A DNA stretch of 64,000 bases from the NCBI RefSeq assembly GCF_033568475.1, contig NC_133120.1:96986151-97050150 (forward strand), read 5' to 3'. A program made the position numbers and the translations under genes. Positions 34,033-46,949 of this stretch are shown here, one piece after another (position 1 is the first letter of the stretch; each line of letters opens with the position of its first letter). The stretch comes from Henckelia pumila (taxonomy: Eukaryota > Streptophyta > Magnoliopsida > Lamiales > Gesneriaceae). The notes below the pieces were generated by a model that made no database searches, was not told the DNA's origin, and saw nothing but the letters and a program-made list of their open reading frames with translations.

Positions 34033-34276
34033 GTTATTATATAAAAGGTTGTCTATGATACTGACCTTATAATAACGTGATATGATATATATTATTGTGT
34101 ATTTATATACTAACCATATTTGTATAATCTCATGTTATTATATAAAAGGTTGTCTACGACACCGATCTTATAATAATGTGATATGATATACTATACCTGA
34201 CTTTATACTAACTATATTGGTATAATTTCATAACATTATATAAAAGGCTGTCTATGACACTGACCTTATAATAATG
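34033..34276 (+). repeat. Triple hairpin tandem array in the copia-2 leader
   Basis: Same three hairpins, about 100 bp apart (starting near 34033, 34134 and 34233), as in copia-1. Confidence 0.65.
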
Positions 34277-34504
34277 TGATATGATATACATAATTATTTA
34301 ATTATGATTATCATTATATGCATTGCATCATTATCACAAATTTTTATTCAACACATACTCGATTTTTTTTCTTTACCCCCAACGGTCACAAACGGCTAAT
34401 TTTTGACCTATAAATATGTTCACTCAAACTCATTTTCAATCACACCAAATTCACTCTTTCTCTCAAAATATTTTCTCCTCGGTTTTTTTTCGAAAAAGAA
34501 GAAG

Positions 34505-34678
34505 ATGGAGTTTTTGACCTTTCTAAGGCTATTTTTCATAACGACTATGATCATCATGCTCACGAGTTTTGTACTCACCGGCGATTTTCCACCACAGATT
34601 TTTTATCTATTTATATACGCACTTGTAATTTTCGTCCTTCCATTATTTTGTATTATCATACTAATAGAAATTAACTAA
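34505..34678 (+). CDS. Small two-helix hydrophobic ORF in the copia-2 leader
   Basis: 57 codons, same length and frame as the copia-1 version at 26201-26374. Changes keep the hydrophobic profile (for example MMTFIRI to FLTFLRL, and FVYALVIY to FIYALVIF). It remains open although gag and pol of this older element are broken. The product, function and even expression are unknown. Confidence 0.4.
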   Translation: MEFLTFLRLFFITTMIIMLTSFVLTGDFPPQIFYLFIYALVIFVLPLFCIIILIEIN

Positions 34679-34709
34679 TAAAATGCATTGTTATTTTTCT
34701 AGTACCACC

Positions 34710-35749
34710 ATGTCAAATTTGGCAAAGATTGAATTCGTTGCGCTCGATATCACTGGAAAGAATTATATGCCATGGACTTTCGATGTAGAGATGCATCTTG
34801 AGTCATTGGGTCTAAGTGATACCATCAAAGAAATTAATATATCAACCTCACAAGATAAAGCAAAGACAATGATTTTCTTACGCCGACATCTTGATGAAGG
34901 ATTGAAATGTGAGTATCTCACAGAAAAAGACCCAATGATTTTATGGAAAGGGTTGAAAGAAAGATTTGAGCATATAAGGGAAGTGATACTTCCGACCGCC
35001 CGTGATGAATGGAATTCGTTGAGAATCCAAGACTTTAAAAAAGTCAGTGATTATAATTCTGCGATGTATCGAATAGTCTCGCAATTAAAATTCTGTGGAC
35101 TTGAAGTCACAGAGATGGAAATGCTTGAGAAAACATTTTCCACTTTTCACGCATCAAATATAACTTTACAGCAACAATATAGAGTGCGTTACGAGATATT
35201 CTGAACTCATTGCATGTCTTTTTGTGACGGAAAAGAACAACGAATTGTTAATAAAATCATCAATCCCGACCCACTGGATCAACGGCATTTCCTGAAGCAA
35301 ATGTCGTAATAAAAAATGTAAACCAAAGACATAGACCAGAATTTGGTCGTGGATGAGGTCGAGTAAGTGGGCGTGGGCGTGGACGTGGACGTAAAAATTA
35401 TCGCGGTCGTGGTCGTGGTCGTGGCCGTGGATATGAAAATAATCGAGATAGTTATTTAAATAACTCATCTCAAAAGAACGTTACGAACCACCCACCAAAA
35501 AGGCAGCATGAAAATACGAGTGAAAATGAAAATCACTCAAAAAGATCTGAGAGTGTTTGTTATAGATTTGGCACTCCAGGACATTGGTCACATATTTGTC
35601 GAACCCATGAGCACCTATGTAAGCTCTATAAAGAATCGACAAAGGGGAAAGGAAAAGAGACCAATTTTGTTGAAAATAGTGACCATTTAATTGGTTCAAC
35701 TAGTTTGAATGCTGCAGATTTTTTGAATGATTTCGAAGACATTGATTAA
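34710..35749 (+). pseudogene. copia-2 gag, frameshifted
   Basis: ATG 34710 opens the capsid region, which stays in frame to 35204. A short deletion after RVR (near 35190) and later shifts break the RG-rich tract. The zinc knuckle region (35555-35600) also has Cys-to-Phe and other changes (CYRFGTPGHW), so it would be non-functional. Confidence 0.85.
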
Positions 35750-35874
35750 AAGATTGGTGGGATTAGATTGTAACAAATTTGTATTTTTTATGCATTCTTG
35801 TATTATAAAGCATGTTATATTTTGCATTTGTATTGTACTTAATTTTTCTTTATTGCATTTTTGTGAAGTTTGAT

Positions 35875-38800
35875 ATGGAAAATGCTATGAGCAAACATGG
35901 AAATAATATCATGGAAATTTGCATACCGGATAGTGGTATAACGCACACTATTCTGCGAGATGAAAGATATTTCTTGGAAATAAAACCAACAAAAACAATG
36001 GTGAATACAATATCAGGTCCTGTAGACTTGATTGAAGATTGTGGTAAAGCACAATTTTTGTTACCAAATGGTACAAAATTTCTGATAAATGATGCTTTAT
36101 ATTCACCACAATCGAAAAGAAATTTGTTGAGTTTTAATAACATATATTCTCATGGATATGATACTGAGACGATAACTGATGGAAATCAGAAATATATGTG
36201 TCTTACCACATATAAATCAGAAAAGAAATACGTGGTTGAAAAATTATCAATGCTCCCTACTGGATTGCATTATACACATATAATGCCAATCGAATCAAAT
36301 ATGGTGGTTAATAGTTCTTCAATATTAATCAATTGACATGATCGATTGGGACATCCTGGTTCAATAATGATGCAAAGAATTATTGAAAATACGCATGATC
36401 ATCCATTGAAAGACCAGAAGATCTTTCAGAATAATAAGTTTCAATGTAAATCATGTTCTCTTGGAAAACTTATTATAAGACCATCGCCAGCTAAAATCCA
36501 ATCAGAATCACCCATATTTCTTGAACGTATTCAGGGTGATATTTGTGGGCCAATTCATCCACCATGTGGACCATTTTGATATTTTATGGTATTGATCGAT
36601 GCCTCCAGCAGATGGTCACATGTATGCTTATTGTCAACTCAAAATGTGGCATTTGCAAAACTAATGGCTTAAATAATAAAATTGCGGAATCAATTTCCCG
36701 ATTATACAATCAAGAAAATAAGACTTGATAATGCTGGAGAATTTACTTCTCAAACTTTCAATGACTATTGTATGTCAATGGGAATTACTGTTGAACATCC
36801 TGTTGCTCATGTTCATACACAAAATGTATTAGCTGAATCATTGATTAAACGTCTACAACTGATTGCTAGACCAATAATTATGAGAACAAAACTCCCTATT
36901 TCTATATGGGGACATGCAATTTTACATGCTGCGGCATTAATTCGCATCAGACCAAGTGCATATCATAAATTCTCCCCATTGCAGCTTGCATTTGGTAAAG
37001 AACCAAATATTTCTCATCTGAGAATTTTTGGATGTATGGTGTATGTGCCTATTGCACCACCTCAACGATAAAAAATGGGTCCTCAAAGAAAAATCGGTAT
37101 TTATATTGGTTATGATAGCCCATCAATCATTCGATATCTTGAGCCTCAGACAGGCAATGTGTTTACAGCACGTTTTGCTGATTGTCATTTTAATGAAGAA
37201 ATCTTCCCAATGTTAGGGGGAGAAAAGAAACACATCGAAAAAGAAATCACATGGTATGTACCATCATTGTTACATTTGGATCCAAGGACCAAACAATGTG
37301 AGAAAGATGTACAGCAAATTGCGCACTTGCAAAGAATTGCAAATCAAATGCCAGATGCATTTGCAGACACAGAAGGGGTAACAAAATCATATATACATGC
37401 TGTAAATGCCCCTGCTCAAATTGAAATTCCAAAGAAACAAATTGAAGACACTCATGATGTCATAAAACACTTGAAGCGTGGAAGGCCAGTCGGTTCCAAG
37501 GATAAAAATCCTCGAAAAAGAAAAGACATAGAGAAACACGATGATCATAAAATAGAAAATGGTGTTTCAGAAGAAACACCTGATGATGAAAATGTTCTGT
37601 CAGAATCACAAACTGACGAGAATCGTGAAATCTCTATCAATTATATTAATACTGGAAAAATATGGAACCGAAAAGATATAAAAGATATTGATGAGATATT
37701 TTCTTATAATGTGGCATGTGACATCATAAATGAAAACGAGGATCATGAACCAAAAACCTTTGGTGAATGTAAAACTCGTCATGATTGGGCAAAATGGAAA
37801 GATGTCATCCAGGTTGAATTGGATTCGCTAAATAAACGTAATGTTTTTGGACCTATAGTCCCCACACCTGAAGGTGTAAAACCTGTTGGATACAAATGGA
37901 TTTTTATTCGAAAGAGAAATGAGAAAAATGAAATAGTAAGATATAAAGCTAGACTTGTTGCACAAGGTTTTTCTCAAAGGCCTGGAATTGATTATGAAGA
38001 AACGTATTCTCCTGTTATGGATGCAATTACGTTTCGATATTTGATTAGTTTGGCAGTGTCTGAAAATTTGGAAATGTGTATGATGGATGTTGTTACGGCT
38101 TACTTATACGGATCACTTGATAGTGATATATACATGAAGATCCCTGAAGGATTTAAGATGCCTGAGGCACAAAGTTCAAAACCCAGAGAATTTTATTCTG
38201 TAAAATTGCAAAGATCATTATATGGGTTGAAGCAATCCGGCCGAATGTGGTATAATCGGCTAAGTGAGCACTTGATGAAAAAGGGATATGTAAATGATCC
38301 AATATGCCCTTGTATTTTCATCAAGAAAACAACATCCGGATATGTAATTATTGCTGTATATGTTGATGATTTAAAAATCATTGGAACGAATAAAGAAATT
38401 CAAGAGGTTATGATGTACTTGAAGGAAGAATTCGAAATGAAGGATCTTGGAAAAACCAAGTACTGTCTGGGTTTGCAAATAGAACAAAAAGAATGTGGAA
38501 TTTTTGTTCACCAGACAAATTATGCAGAAAAGATCCTTAAACGTTTTAATATGGATAAATCAAATCCATTAAGTACTCCAATGGTTGTAAGATCATTAAA
38601 CATAGAAAAGGATCCATTCCGTCCATGTGAAGATGATGAAGTTATTCTTGGTCCAAAAGTACCATATCTAAGTGCCATTGGTGCCCTTATGTATCTTGCA
38701 AATTGCACTAGACCAGATATATCTTTTGCTGTAAATTTATTGGCAAGATTCAGTTCATATCCAACAAAGAGGCACTGGAACGGAATTAAACATATATTTC

Positions 38801-39357
38801 GTTATCTACGAGGAACGACAGATTTGGGACTTTTGTACTCAAAAGACACCAATCAAAGTATCATTGGTTATGCAGATGCTGGATATTTATCTGATCCACA
38901 TAAGGCACGTTCCCAAACCGGATATGTATTTACTCGTGGAGGCACCGCAATTTCTTGGCGTTCACAGAAACAAACACTTGTAACAACTTCATCAAATCAC
39001 GCTGAGATTATTGCGCTACATGAAGCAAGCCGTGAATGTGTTTGGCTAAAATCAATGACACAACATTTCCAAACTTCTTGTGGATTATCAGTAGACAAGA
39101 AGCCTGTGACGTTATATGAAGACAATGCTGCATGTATTGCTCAAATAAAAGAAGGATACATCAAAAGTGACAGAACAAAACATATACCCCCAAAGTTCTT
39201 TGCCTACACTCAAGAGCTTGAGAAGAATAAAGATATTGATATCTGTTATATTCAATCAAGTGAGAACTCATCAGATCTCTTCACAAAGGCACTTCCCACG
39301 ATGATATTCAGAAAGCATATATACAACATTGGGATGCGCAATCTGCGGAATATGTGA
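35875..39357 (+). pseudogene. copia-2 pol with four in-frame stops
   Basis: Same frame and layout as copia-1 pol from ATG 35875. Stops occur at about 36334 (TGG to TGA in the integrase zinc finger), 36577 (CGA to TGA), 36670 (CAA to TAA) and 37069 (to TAA). The protease motif reads DSGIT rather than DSGTT. The last 760 codons (37075-39357) covering RT with YVDD and RNase H remain open. Confidence 0.9.
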
Positions 39358-39522
39358 AGAATCACTCATGTTAACATGAGGGGGAGTTTACGTGGCTGCA
39401 CTCTTTTTTCCTTACTATGGTTTTTATCCCACTGGGTTTTTTCTAGTAAGGTTTTTAACGAGGCAGTATAAAACACATAATAAAGACAGTCATCATATCA
39501 CGATCATCATCACAAGGGGGAG

Positions 39523-39803
39523 TGTTGAAAAATATATTATTATTATTATTATATTGAATATTGAATATTGAATGTTGAATGTTGAATATTGAGTTGTAAA
39601 ATGTGGAAAATTAGTGTGGGATGATGTAGATGATGATGTATTTATTTTTGGACTAATCTCAAATGTGGATCTATAAATAGGTCTTCATTTGTGATGAAAA
39701 ATACAATTGAGTTGAGAAAAAAATATTATAAAGTGTAGAGTTTGATATATTTTGAGTTTTGAAGTATTTACTTTTTATCGTAAATTTTTATTTTTTCACA
39801 ACA
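39523..39803 (+). repeat. copia-2 3' LTR
   Basis: Preceded by the polypurine tract AAGGGGGAG (39514-39522). Confidence 0.92.
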
Positions 39804-39808
39804 CCCTT

Positions 39809-40677
39809 ATAATTTTATTATCTATATTAAATGATATTAACTAATGACTAATTATTGAGAGTAAATTATTAATATTTGGGCATTTATAATATTATGTTAT
39901 ATTGAATACATAATTTTTTTATGTGGTATAATTAAGTTTTGAATTGTGAATTTTTCTCAATCTTCTTTTATATTTTACATTTGTTTTTTAATGGACTTCC
40001 TAAAATTTTATATGATTCTTCTTCTTTTTTTTTAATCATCTTATATATGCACTAGCTTAAATTCCGAATTAATATTTTAGTTTTCGTGAGAAAATTTAGT
40101 TAAGTCTCCAACAAATTTATTTTATTTTCAAAATTATTAATATATAGCTGTGACAAATGATAACATATTAAATTCATCTCAAATTATCATTATTATTATT
40201 GAAATTTTTTTGGGATAAAAATTAATGAAATCATTTATACTTGTTTTAATTTCTCTTTTCGTGAGTTATTGGTTTATCTGATGTTAAGTTGTTTTCTTTC
40301 ATTTAATTTATCGATAATTTATGTTTATTTTCATTTCTTGTTTTTGTTTCTGCTTATTTTTTAGGGATCGGTTAATTTATAAAATATATGTTTTTCACTT
40401 TTCACAAAATTATTTAAGTAGGAAAATGATTCCGAAAATAAATTTGAAAAATCACACCAATATCGGATTTATTTCGAGAAATATTTTGTTCCCACAAATT
40501 TTCATCAAAAAAATATTTATATGAAAAAATAAAATAAAAAATATTTTCATTTTTAATTATACTTTTCAAACCCTAAATCATTGATTCTAAATTAGAACGG
40601 AAAATTCAAAATCTCTCATTGTTTGCCTTTAACATCCTTAATTAATTGTGGTTATATTTGTGATATTTAACTATTTT
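39809..40677. other. AT-rich region without a recognised gene
   Basis: Long T/A runs; the longest open frame (67 codons near 40321) has no recognisable motif. Confidence 0.5.
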
Positions 40678-41116
40678 AAGACTGTAGTAACCCGTATCCT
40701 GTATTAAGTTAATTAAATATTAAACATGATTATGGAGTTACTAAATACATGATCAAGGGATTAAGTGTGATTTAAAATATAATTCGGGATTAATGAAATC
40801 TTGGTGAGTTCGGACGATCCGAACTAGAGTTCGGAGGATCCGGACTACACCCAGTTCGGAGACAACGAAAGAGTTCGGAAGCCAGTAGAGTTCGAACGAT
40901 CCGATCTCCTTAGACAACCAAGCAAGTGAGTTGGCTCACAGATGAATGACAATTGGCATCCGATCAGACCATTCGAAGTGCCACATCGGACGATCCGATG
41001 ACGTGGAATGATGACTTGATAGTCGGATGACTGACACGTGGCAGATCAGACGATCCGAAGTGCCAGATCGGACGATCCGAACTCAAGATCGGACCATCCG
41101 AACTCAGCGAAAGTCC

Positions 41117-41129
41117 GCCTATAAATAAG
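41117..41129 (+). promoter_or_regulatory. TATA box of the solo LTR
   Basis: CCTATAAATAAGG directly after the palindrome array; likely the former U3/R promoter. Confidence 0.55.
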
Positions 41130-41479
41130 GGGCCGAAGCCTCAGTTCTGAATCATAATTTCATAAGATTAATTCAGTGATTCAATATACAATTGAAAGTA
41201 CTTATATATTGAGGACCCGACGGTATAAGTGAGGTGCTTGGAGAATATCATCCAGTTGAGAGTAGAAACTTGGTTTTCAAGATCAGTGGGCTAACGACTT
41301 ATGAAAGTATAGTCCGAGAATCCTATTTAAATTATAGGAGTATATGTTAGTTTAGTTAAGGCTTGTAGAAGATGATTAGTGATACAATAAATATTTGATT
41401 GTAGGCTTGGAAGCTAGGTCCTGAGGTAGACTCGAACTATTAAGTATAGGTACATAAATATTGACTGAGATAGCCAACG

Positions 41480-42999
41480 TGTAGCGACCCGACCCGGATC
41501 CACTACCTAATCAGAGTTAAGAGCATAATTAAGCATGCATTAAATCAAATTGCTGCGGAAGACTAAATACAAGTAGACCGGCAGAATACAACCGGCTAAT
41601 CAAACTCGATTTATACAACCCAATCGAATTACTTTAAATAAAACCTACAGCTAATCCTGCTGTCTTCAAGGTCACTGGCTACTCCAGGCTCCTGGTGCTC
41701 AATCCTGCACCTATACCAGCCCCATCGAATAGGGTATCCAGATACACAAAAAATACTGGACGTGAGCTCTAAGCTCAATACGAAAGCACGGATAAACATA
41801 CAAATATGATGCATGCAAATGACCGGGTATCCATATCTGGGATAACTGTATACAAACTGCTCAAACTGGCGCCTGGGATATAAGCTCGTCACATCGGGGT
41901 AGCTAACCACTGTGTGCGACCACTCATTCCCGAATCCCGGATGCGGACCGCGGAGTCCTCGATGTATCAATACCTAAGGGTACTTGATATCAAACGTCCT
42001 AACAGGGCTGAGCAACCCTAACTGGCTCATCTCGAAAGATATATAGATGTACAGGCACAAGATGATATGCACATGCCGCATAACAATAATAACATGCAAA
42101 CACATAAATGCAACATATAAGCATGCATATCCGCTGGAAATCTCAGTCAGTACTTACGTACCTTTCTAAGGCAGTCCTAGTAGTCCCACTCTAGGTTCCA
42201 AGCCTATCATCAAGTCTACAATGCAAATACCCATGCATCATTCAATAAGCGCTAAAAGCCTTAACTAAGCTATTGCATACTCCTAAATAATTTAAGGAGA
42301 CCATAGCTATACCTACGTTCGTCGTCAGCCCCCTGATGACGACTATCCCGCAACTAGGATACTCCCTTGCTGCGAATCCACAGCCTCGAACACGGCTCTA
42401 CAACACGAGCACTGCTCCACTACTATGTCAGACACTGTCTGACTATACTAAAACAAATATCCTACTCCAACTCTAGAATAAGAGTACCCAAAGTCTTAAA
42501 ATAGGACCACGAGGGCGAAGGAGAGAATTCGGAATTGGCAAGAAATGAATGCCTCGGACCTTATATTTATAGGCATCGATCGGAACCTCCGATCCTCGAT
42601 CGGAACTTCCGATCCTTGATCGGAACGTCCGATCCTGCCATCGGAGCTTCCGAACATCCTTATCTGCCACATGTCAAAATATCACTGGTTGACTTCGGAT
42701 AGGGGTGATCGGAGCTTCCGATCCTGTTCGGAGCTTCCGATCAACCACACGTCATGGATGACGTAATTCGATCGGAGTTTCCGATCGTTCATCGGAGCTT
42801 CCGATCACCCTCGGAGCATCCGATCCTAACTTCGGAGCTTCCGATCTGTCTGACCCACTGGACCATTTCTGATCATTTTGGGTCTATATCCAGGCTCCGT
42901 TAATCCATTTAGAAGTCTCCTTAATCACGTTTTTACTAAATATAACATGATCAAACGATAATTACTCATTATCGTTAATTCTGGATATGGGCCACTACA
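41480..42999 (-). repeat. 3' LTR of the LARD-like element
   Basis: TGTAGCGACCCG ... GGCCACTACA on the plus strand. It contains an array of about ten CGATCGGA(A/G)CTTCCGATC-type palindromes at 42577-42855 next to a TATA motif (minus CCTATAAATATAAGG, 42561-42575). Confidence 0.9.
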
Positions 43000-45900
43000 T
43001 TCCCACCACCTTAAAAGGATTTCGTCCTCGAAATCTAAGGTAAACCTCGGGACTATAGTATAAACCATTCGTCCAATTCATTAGTAGTTCCGGTTCAAAA
43101 CATCTGGTCAAATAACCTTCGACAATACCAAACCTCGCTAAACCTGCAAGGTCTGTTCATTCACTGAACCACATCAGAACATAAACTCGATTTATAATTC
43201 GCACTGATTTCAAACTCGTACGCTTTTAACAATCACTCTGGAAATCACTTCCTTCTTATCAGCAATCCTACGAGAATCGAGTAACACTACTGACTATCGT
43301 CAGTTATCCACCGATAACCGAAACAACATGGCACCTTCGGTCCAAATTATCGACTGTATCAGCCACACTGCCTACAAATCTTAGCGATGACACTCCTGCT
43401 AAGATTGTAACTAGCCATCAGCTATTCTCTAGACATGCACGAACTCCATCGCTACCCACGATAAAACCAGATACAACACATTGTATTTCACTGGTCTAAC
43501 GGTAACATCGCATCCTTTGACGTTATCGAAAAGTTCTAAACAAATCGATCTAGATTCGACTCTCGGTCAAATCCTAGATATCCCTTTTTCAAGAACTCGT
43601 GTGGGTTACTTTTTATCACGAAGGATAAAATTTATCTTCCAAAACAGTACTTTATGCGAATAGAAATGGCAACTACTGGCCACCAGCTCGCAGAGCAATC
43701 GCACCACTGCACACGACTCTAACCATCTGAAACCCTCAGACTGATTGCAATAAACCTTGATCCGAATCTCGCTATCGTAGATAGCATCTACTCAATCGTA
43801 TTAGTCATCCTTCCATGGATAAAAACAAAATCCTGACAATTCCTGGCGTTATAGTACGTACTTTCAGTACTCACTTTTCTCAATGAATGTTTCCCAAAGA
43901 GTACCAGCTAAGTAACCAGATGACAAAATCTTTATACACAATTTCTTGTCTAAATGTATCCTTCGAGGTCGTCGCCTCGAAATTCACTATCATCCTGTTG
44001 AAACTCCCAGATGGACCAACACCATCCTCAGCAGTAGTCTATATCAGATGCTTACTTCTATCTCGAAACTAGAAATAATATCGACGAAAACGATTCCGGT
44101 TAATCCTGTTCCAGATAACCAAATCCTTGGCCCCCTAGCGGGGATAACCAAACGGATTCAACTAGATCCCACACAAAATCTATCAATACTAGCGGCAGTC
44201 CCGCTATCTCAACCTCTCAATGACACAGCATATCAGAACGCACTGGGATATCAATGACAACAATCCTGCCAGACTCAGAAACACAAGTCTCAGCTGTTGT
44301 CTCATCCCATGTAACAACTAATTCAAACTTGCTAATGTTCATTGAACTCCATAATCACTTGTCGAATCGCCTCTCAAGAACAAATCTCGAGAAATCTGCT
44401 GGAAGCATCCCAAGCAAAACACTCTGACCAATAGTCTTCAAAATTCGTCCACTGACAAACCTGGGGCAATCACTGAATCATATTTCCGCAAACTGAATAA
44501 TTCATTGCTAACACCAAGCAATGCTCAGATCAAAATCCGTCACTGGTAGCCGAAGCAACGTTACTAACAACTACGATCACAAGAGCCAACTAATGACCAC
44601 TTTCGTGATCCGCCGAATCCAAAAGTCTCGATTCCCGCATTCCTGGAGATCCCTTAGCGACTAAAGAATTTCCTAAATGCACGTGAATCGTTATATCAAA
44701 GCATACCATACTTAAAGTACCATTCCCAGTACTTCTTGATTCACTATATCTCATCTGTACCGATTGGAATAATCTGATCAATCAAATCGATATACTGTAG
44801 CTCTTGCCATGCCTGACGATATCAACCCTAATCAGACAATCACTGATCAATGAAACTCTCATGGCTCGATCAATATCGATGATCTCACTGCCACATGTCC
44901 GCATATCCCAAATACTTGGAATAAAAAGAATCACAGCTGATTCAATCACTTATCTTTGACAGAGTCAGACAACAGCATTTAGTAGTCACCAGTACCAATC
45001 TCGCATCGATACTGACTCACTACCAACTGTCGCTAAACTTGCTCCTGATAACTATATCTCTTGCTAAGACTGCAACAAATCGAGACTGAGGTTACTTGCC
45101 GCGGTGTCCCACCTGAAATCACCACCAAGTGTACACTGGCATAAATCACCCTATCCTCACGCCTCAAATAGTCATGTACAATCCTTAGCATCGGATATAA
45201 TTTATCACTGAAGGAAACCATTAATGCTGAAAACTACTCATCTCCGAGTCAAATGTTTCAGGAATTTCACAAACCAAAACTCCTGGATAGCCCCTATCAC
45301 AAGAGCATCCAAACCCCGACTAGATCCACTAGTCTAGCAGTACCCAATAGACTAAAACTATCTGTTCAGAGTACGTACTCGTCAAGGAAAATCCCTCCAA
45401 GACTGGTCCTTGTGACAAAACTGCAAACCAATATCTCTGACGACAGTCAGACGATAAATAAACTGCTGACACCTAACCAGGCATTCAATCCAATGTCATA
45501 CCCCGTCGTGACTGTTACCAAAACTCTAGACTAAGTAGCCTTCCACCGCCAAATCCTGAAGCACGAAGGCTTCCAGGCGTTCTCCGAAGTACGAAAGACT
45601 CCCAGAGTAACACTGGCATAGGGTCGCGCTCCATCATGTCTAGTCATGGTCCTAGTCCACAACTCTCGGCATATACCCGACTTGGTATCCCGATGAAATC
45701 CCATCATCACGAAGTCTCAATCTATGCAGGTCAATCAGACTACTGTCCTAAGGAAACAACTTAGAACAAAAACTCAAAATTCCAAACAAGATCGATATTT
45801 CCATGCTCCCAGATGAATTACCTCATCAATGGCACTAACTTAGTCAAACGACTAATTAGGTCAGCCCTAGGAAGACACCTAGACTAACCCCATGTCAATC

Positions 45901-46949
45901 CGTTACCGTTGACTTACTCAAAATCCATGAGCTATCCTAGTTGATTAGTCAACTAATTCCAAGCCAAACTTAGTAAAATTACTTGTAATCAAACACGAAT
46001 ATTTGAATAAGTAAAACATGTATCATTACTTCAAGTTATGTACAATTTCCTTTATTACAATCCCATGTAATACATACAGTATTCAAAATACAACAAAATG
46101 TACATCCAATAACTTGAACTGATACAACCAAATTCTGATGATTCATTACAACTGAAATACTGTTTACAAATACATCAATACAGTATTTAAAATCGTCGAA
46201 CTTGTCTTCACTCCTTGAGCATGAAGCTTCCAATCGACACACGTATCGATACAAGCATACTTCCGTCCAAGTCTCTCTACATGTCCTCCAGCGAAGAACT
46301 CCGGAGAAATGGCACGTGATAGCTAACTAGCTATGCTCTGCGTCAGTGTATGTCAGTCGACTTCTTCTGCTCACGATCTACCATCAGCGTTCTTCTTGTA
46401 TCTAAATCATGCTTTTGAACATGAAATTTTCCGTATGCCTACCAAAAGCATCGATACAAGCATACCGGCAAAACCATGTTCTGCACGAGGTTAAAGACCT
46501 CACTCTCGAAACCTGTCATGCTTTAGGCACTCGAGGCATTCTTTGGTGAAGGTCTATCTGACAATCTCTCCAACTACGAGTGGAGAATCTTCAAGGACTG
46601 GAACCACATGGATTACTAAACACCATTCGTTCCAAAAAGCCCTCAGAGGTATCTGACGCGATATAACCGATCTTCTCTTCCAGTCTTCCCTGGCTGGAAT
46701 CCATATGTTCTTCGATCAACATCCCAATGCATTGAATGATGAACCGTCCACAGCAGTCAGTCTATCTATCGATATGCTACTACTGGTGTTCACTGTTTGC
46801 ATTCCTTATAGTAAAAACTTCTGCCGCAAACCTTGGCAATGAAGAACCAAATCTTCTTTCGCTAGCCTCAATCAATCCTACAAGGATAATCAAGAGGTCT
46901 TATTATCAATTTCCTAAGTCCCTTGCATGCAGTGCTCTGATACCATAAA
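43000..46949 (-). other. Coding-free interior of the LARD-like element
   Basis: 3.95 kb of balanced base composition, unlike the AT-rich surroundings, yet with no open frame above about 103 codons and no retroviral motif in any frame. ORFs such as 43946-44257 show no known domain. Confidence 0.75.

Larger units (their letters stand above)
33434..39803 (+). mobile_element. Ty1/copia retrotransposon, copia-2 (older sibling)
   Basis: 6.37 kb with 281-bp LTRs (33434-33714, 39523-39803) differing at about nine sites by eye. A perfect 5-bp target duplication CCCTT (33429-33433, 39804-39808) flanks it. Same organisation as copia-1, but gag has a frameshift and pol has at least four in-frame stops. 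It is not a duplicate of copia-1: its target site is different and its LTRs are diverged from those of copia-1. Confidence 0.95.

Noticed and set aside
42577..42855. Palindromes as heat-shock elements
   Set aside because: GGAACTTCC lacks the GAAnnTTC spacing needed for a heat-shock element.
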